Part shown: positions 62,996 to 64,000 of the stretch, piece by piece
Position numbering within the stretch: position 1 is the stretch's first letter
Layout: every line of letters begins with the position of its first letter
Assembly: GCA_024305405.1 (NCBI GenBank)
Contig: JAKNDB010000088.1
Location: 862,001-926,000 of the forward strand
Direction: 5' to 3'
Origin: Dirofilaria immitis
Taxonomy: Eukaryota; Nematoda; Chromadorea; Rhabditida; Onchocercidae
DNA length: 64,000 nt
Position numbers and translations under genes: made by a program
The notes under the pieces: generated by a model
The model's database searches: none
The model's input: only the letters and a program-made list of their open reading frames with translations
Told to the model about the DNA's origin: nothing

Positions 62996-64000
62996 TATCA
63001 ATCATCATCATCATTATACTCATCATCTCTTTGTCATTATCATCATAATCATCGGTATGCTCATCATCATTATCATCATCATCACCATTATCATCATCAT
63101 TCTCATCGCCATTATCAACATTACCATTATCATCATCATTACCATTATCATCATTATTCTCATCAATATCATCATTCTTATCATTATCATTACCATTCTC
63201 ATCATTTCTTTATCATCATCATCATCATTACCGGTATGCTCATCATCATCACCATTATCATCATCACTCTCATCATCATTATTATCATCATTTTATCATT
63301 ATCATTGCCATTATCATTATCATTCTCACTATCATCATCAGTATGCCCATCATCATTATCATCGTCATTACCATTATCATCATTATTCTCATCAATATCA
63401 TCATTATTATCATTATCATCACTATTCTCATCATCTCCTTATCATTATCATCATCATCATCATTACCGGTATGCTCATCATCGTTATCATCATCATTACC
63501 ATTATCATCATCCTTTTCATCGTCATTATTATCATCATTGCCGCTATCATCATTATTCTTGTCACCACCATCATTATTATCATCATCATCACTATTCTCA
63601 TTATCTGTTTATCATTATCATCATTATTATCATCACCATTCTCATCATCCTTTTACCATTATCATCATTCTCATCATTACCATCATCATCATCGCCATTC
63701 TCACCATCATAATTATTCTCATCACCATCATCATTATTATCATTATCATCACTATTCTCATCATCATCATAATTATACTCATCATCTCCTTATCATTATC
63801 ATCATCATCATTATTATCACTGTTCTCATCATCTCCTTATCATTATCATCATTATCACCATTATCACCACTACTCATCGTCATTATCATCATCATCATTG
63901 CTTACCATCATCATTATCATTATTATCACCACTATTCTCATCATCTGTTTATCATTATCATCACTATTCTCATCAACTGTTTATCATTATCATCACTATT
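62996..64000. repeat. ATC/ATT trinucleotide tract, about 1 kb, continues past the window
   Basis: Near-continuous TCATCATCATTATCATCATT-type sequence. Interruptions such as CATTACCGGTATGCTCATCA recur at about 63050, 63232 and 63470, and TCTCATCATCTCCTTATCAT recurs near 63430, 63785 and 63830, so longer blocks have been duplicated. Both strands give long artefact frames (Met/Ile-rich on -, His/Tyr/Ser-rich on +). Confidence 0.95.

Noticed and set aside
63023..63712. Met/Ile-rich (-) and His/Tyr/Ser-rich (+) frames
   Set aside because: Pure translation of the ATC/ATT trinucleotide tract.
31545..64000. Transposable element or tRNA/rRNA gene in the desert
   Set aside because: I looked for transposase or reverse-transcriptase motifs, long terminal or inverted repeats and tRNA-like cloverleaf boxes and found none convincing by eye; a Dfam or tRNAscan search would be decisive.

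Overview
This window looks like nuclear DNA from a nematode. It is extremely A+T-rich and has multi-exon genes with GT...(T)TTNAG introns, some acceptors lie within a few bases of an ATG (as at spliced-leader sites), and it carries a glutamate-gated chloride channel (GluCl), a protostome family whose sequence here is closest to nematode GLC/AVR subunits. The many exons per gene argue against the intron-poor, equally AT-rich Strongyloides. An AT-rich spirurid/filarial-type worm is possible, but the species cannot be fixed from this sequence.

Genic part, 1-30.9 kb. Four + strand genes are followed by one - strand gene. (1) The last exons of the cullin exchange factor CAND1 (44 to about 1384). 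(2) A complete ABHD12-type membrane serine hydrolase (2489-5593). (3) A complete orthologue of C12orf4/FERRY3, a subunit of the Rab5-binding FERRY complex (7600-13733, 12 exons). (4) A four-exon gene for a secreted low-complexity protein with Gln, Ser and Thr runs (16342-19116), not recognised. (5) Convergent with it, a 13-exon GluCl subunit (30852-19699, - strand). The genes have unrelated jobs (ubiquitin-ligase exchange, lysophospholipid hydrolysis, endosomal mRNA transport, a secreted product, an ionotropic receptor). I see no pathway linking them. The same-strand run CAND1-ABHD12-FERRY3 has spacing too wide for a classic nematode operon.

Desert, about 31-64 kb. More than 30 kb has no recognisable conserved gene and is packed with tandem arrays of many unrelated units (28, 31, 41, 47, 88, 107, 144 and 243 bp), trinucleotide and GA/CT microsatellites, and a roughly 1-kb ATC/ATT tract that runs off the right edge. 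Nearly every open frame there follows from repeat period or base bias. The exceptions are a coding-like - strand terminal exon at 62655-62789 and a GC-richer island at 60960-61100.

Main observation. Three conserved genes (ABHD12, FERRY3, GluCl) each need exactly one 1-nt correction, each inside a homopolymer run, to restore a full-length family match. A fourth such site could supply the missing GluCl start codon. This pattern points to consensus indels in a lightly polished assembly rather than pseudogenes. I found no convincing new multi-gene system.
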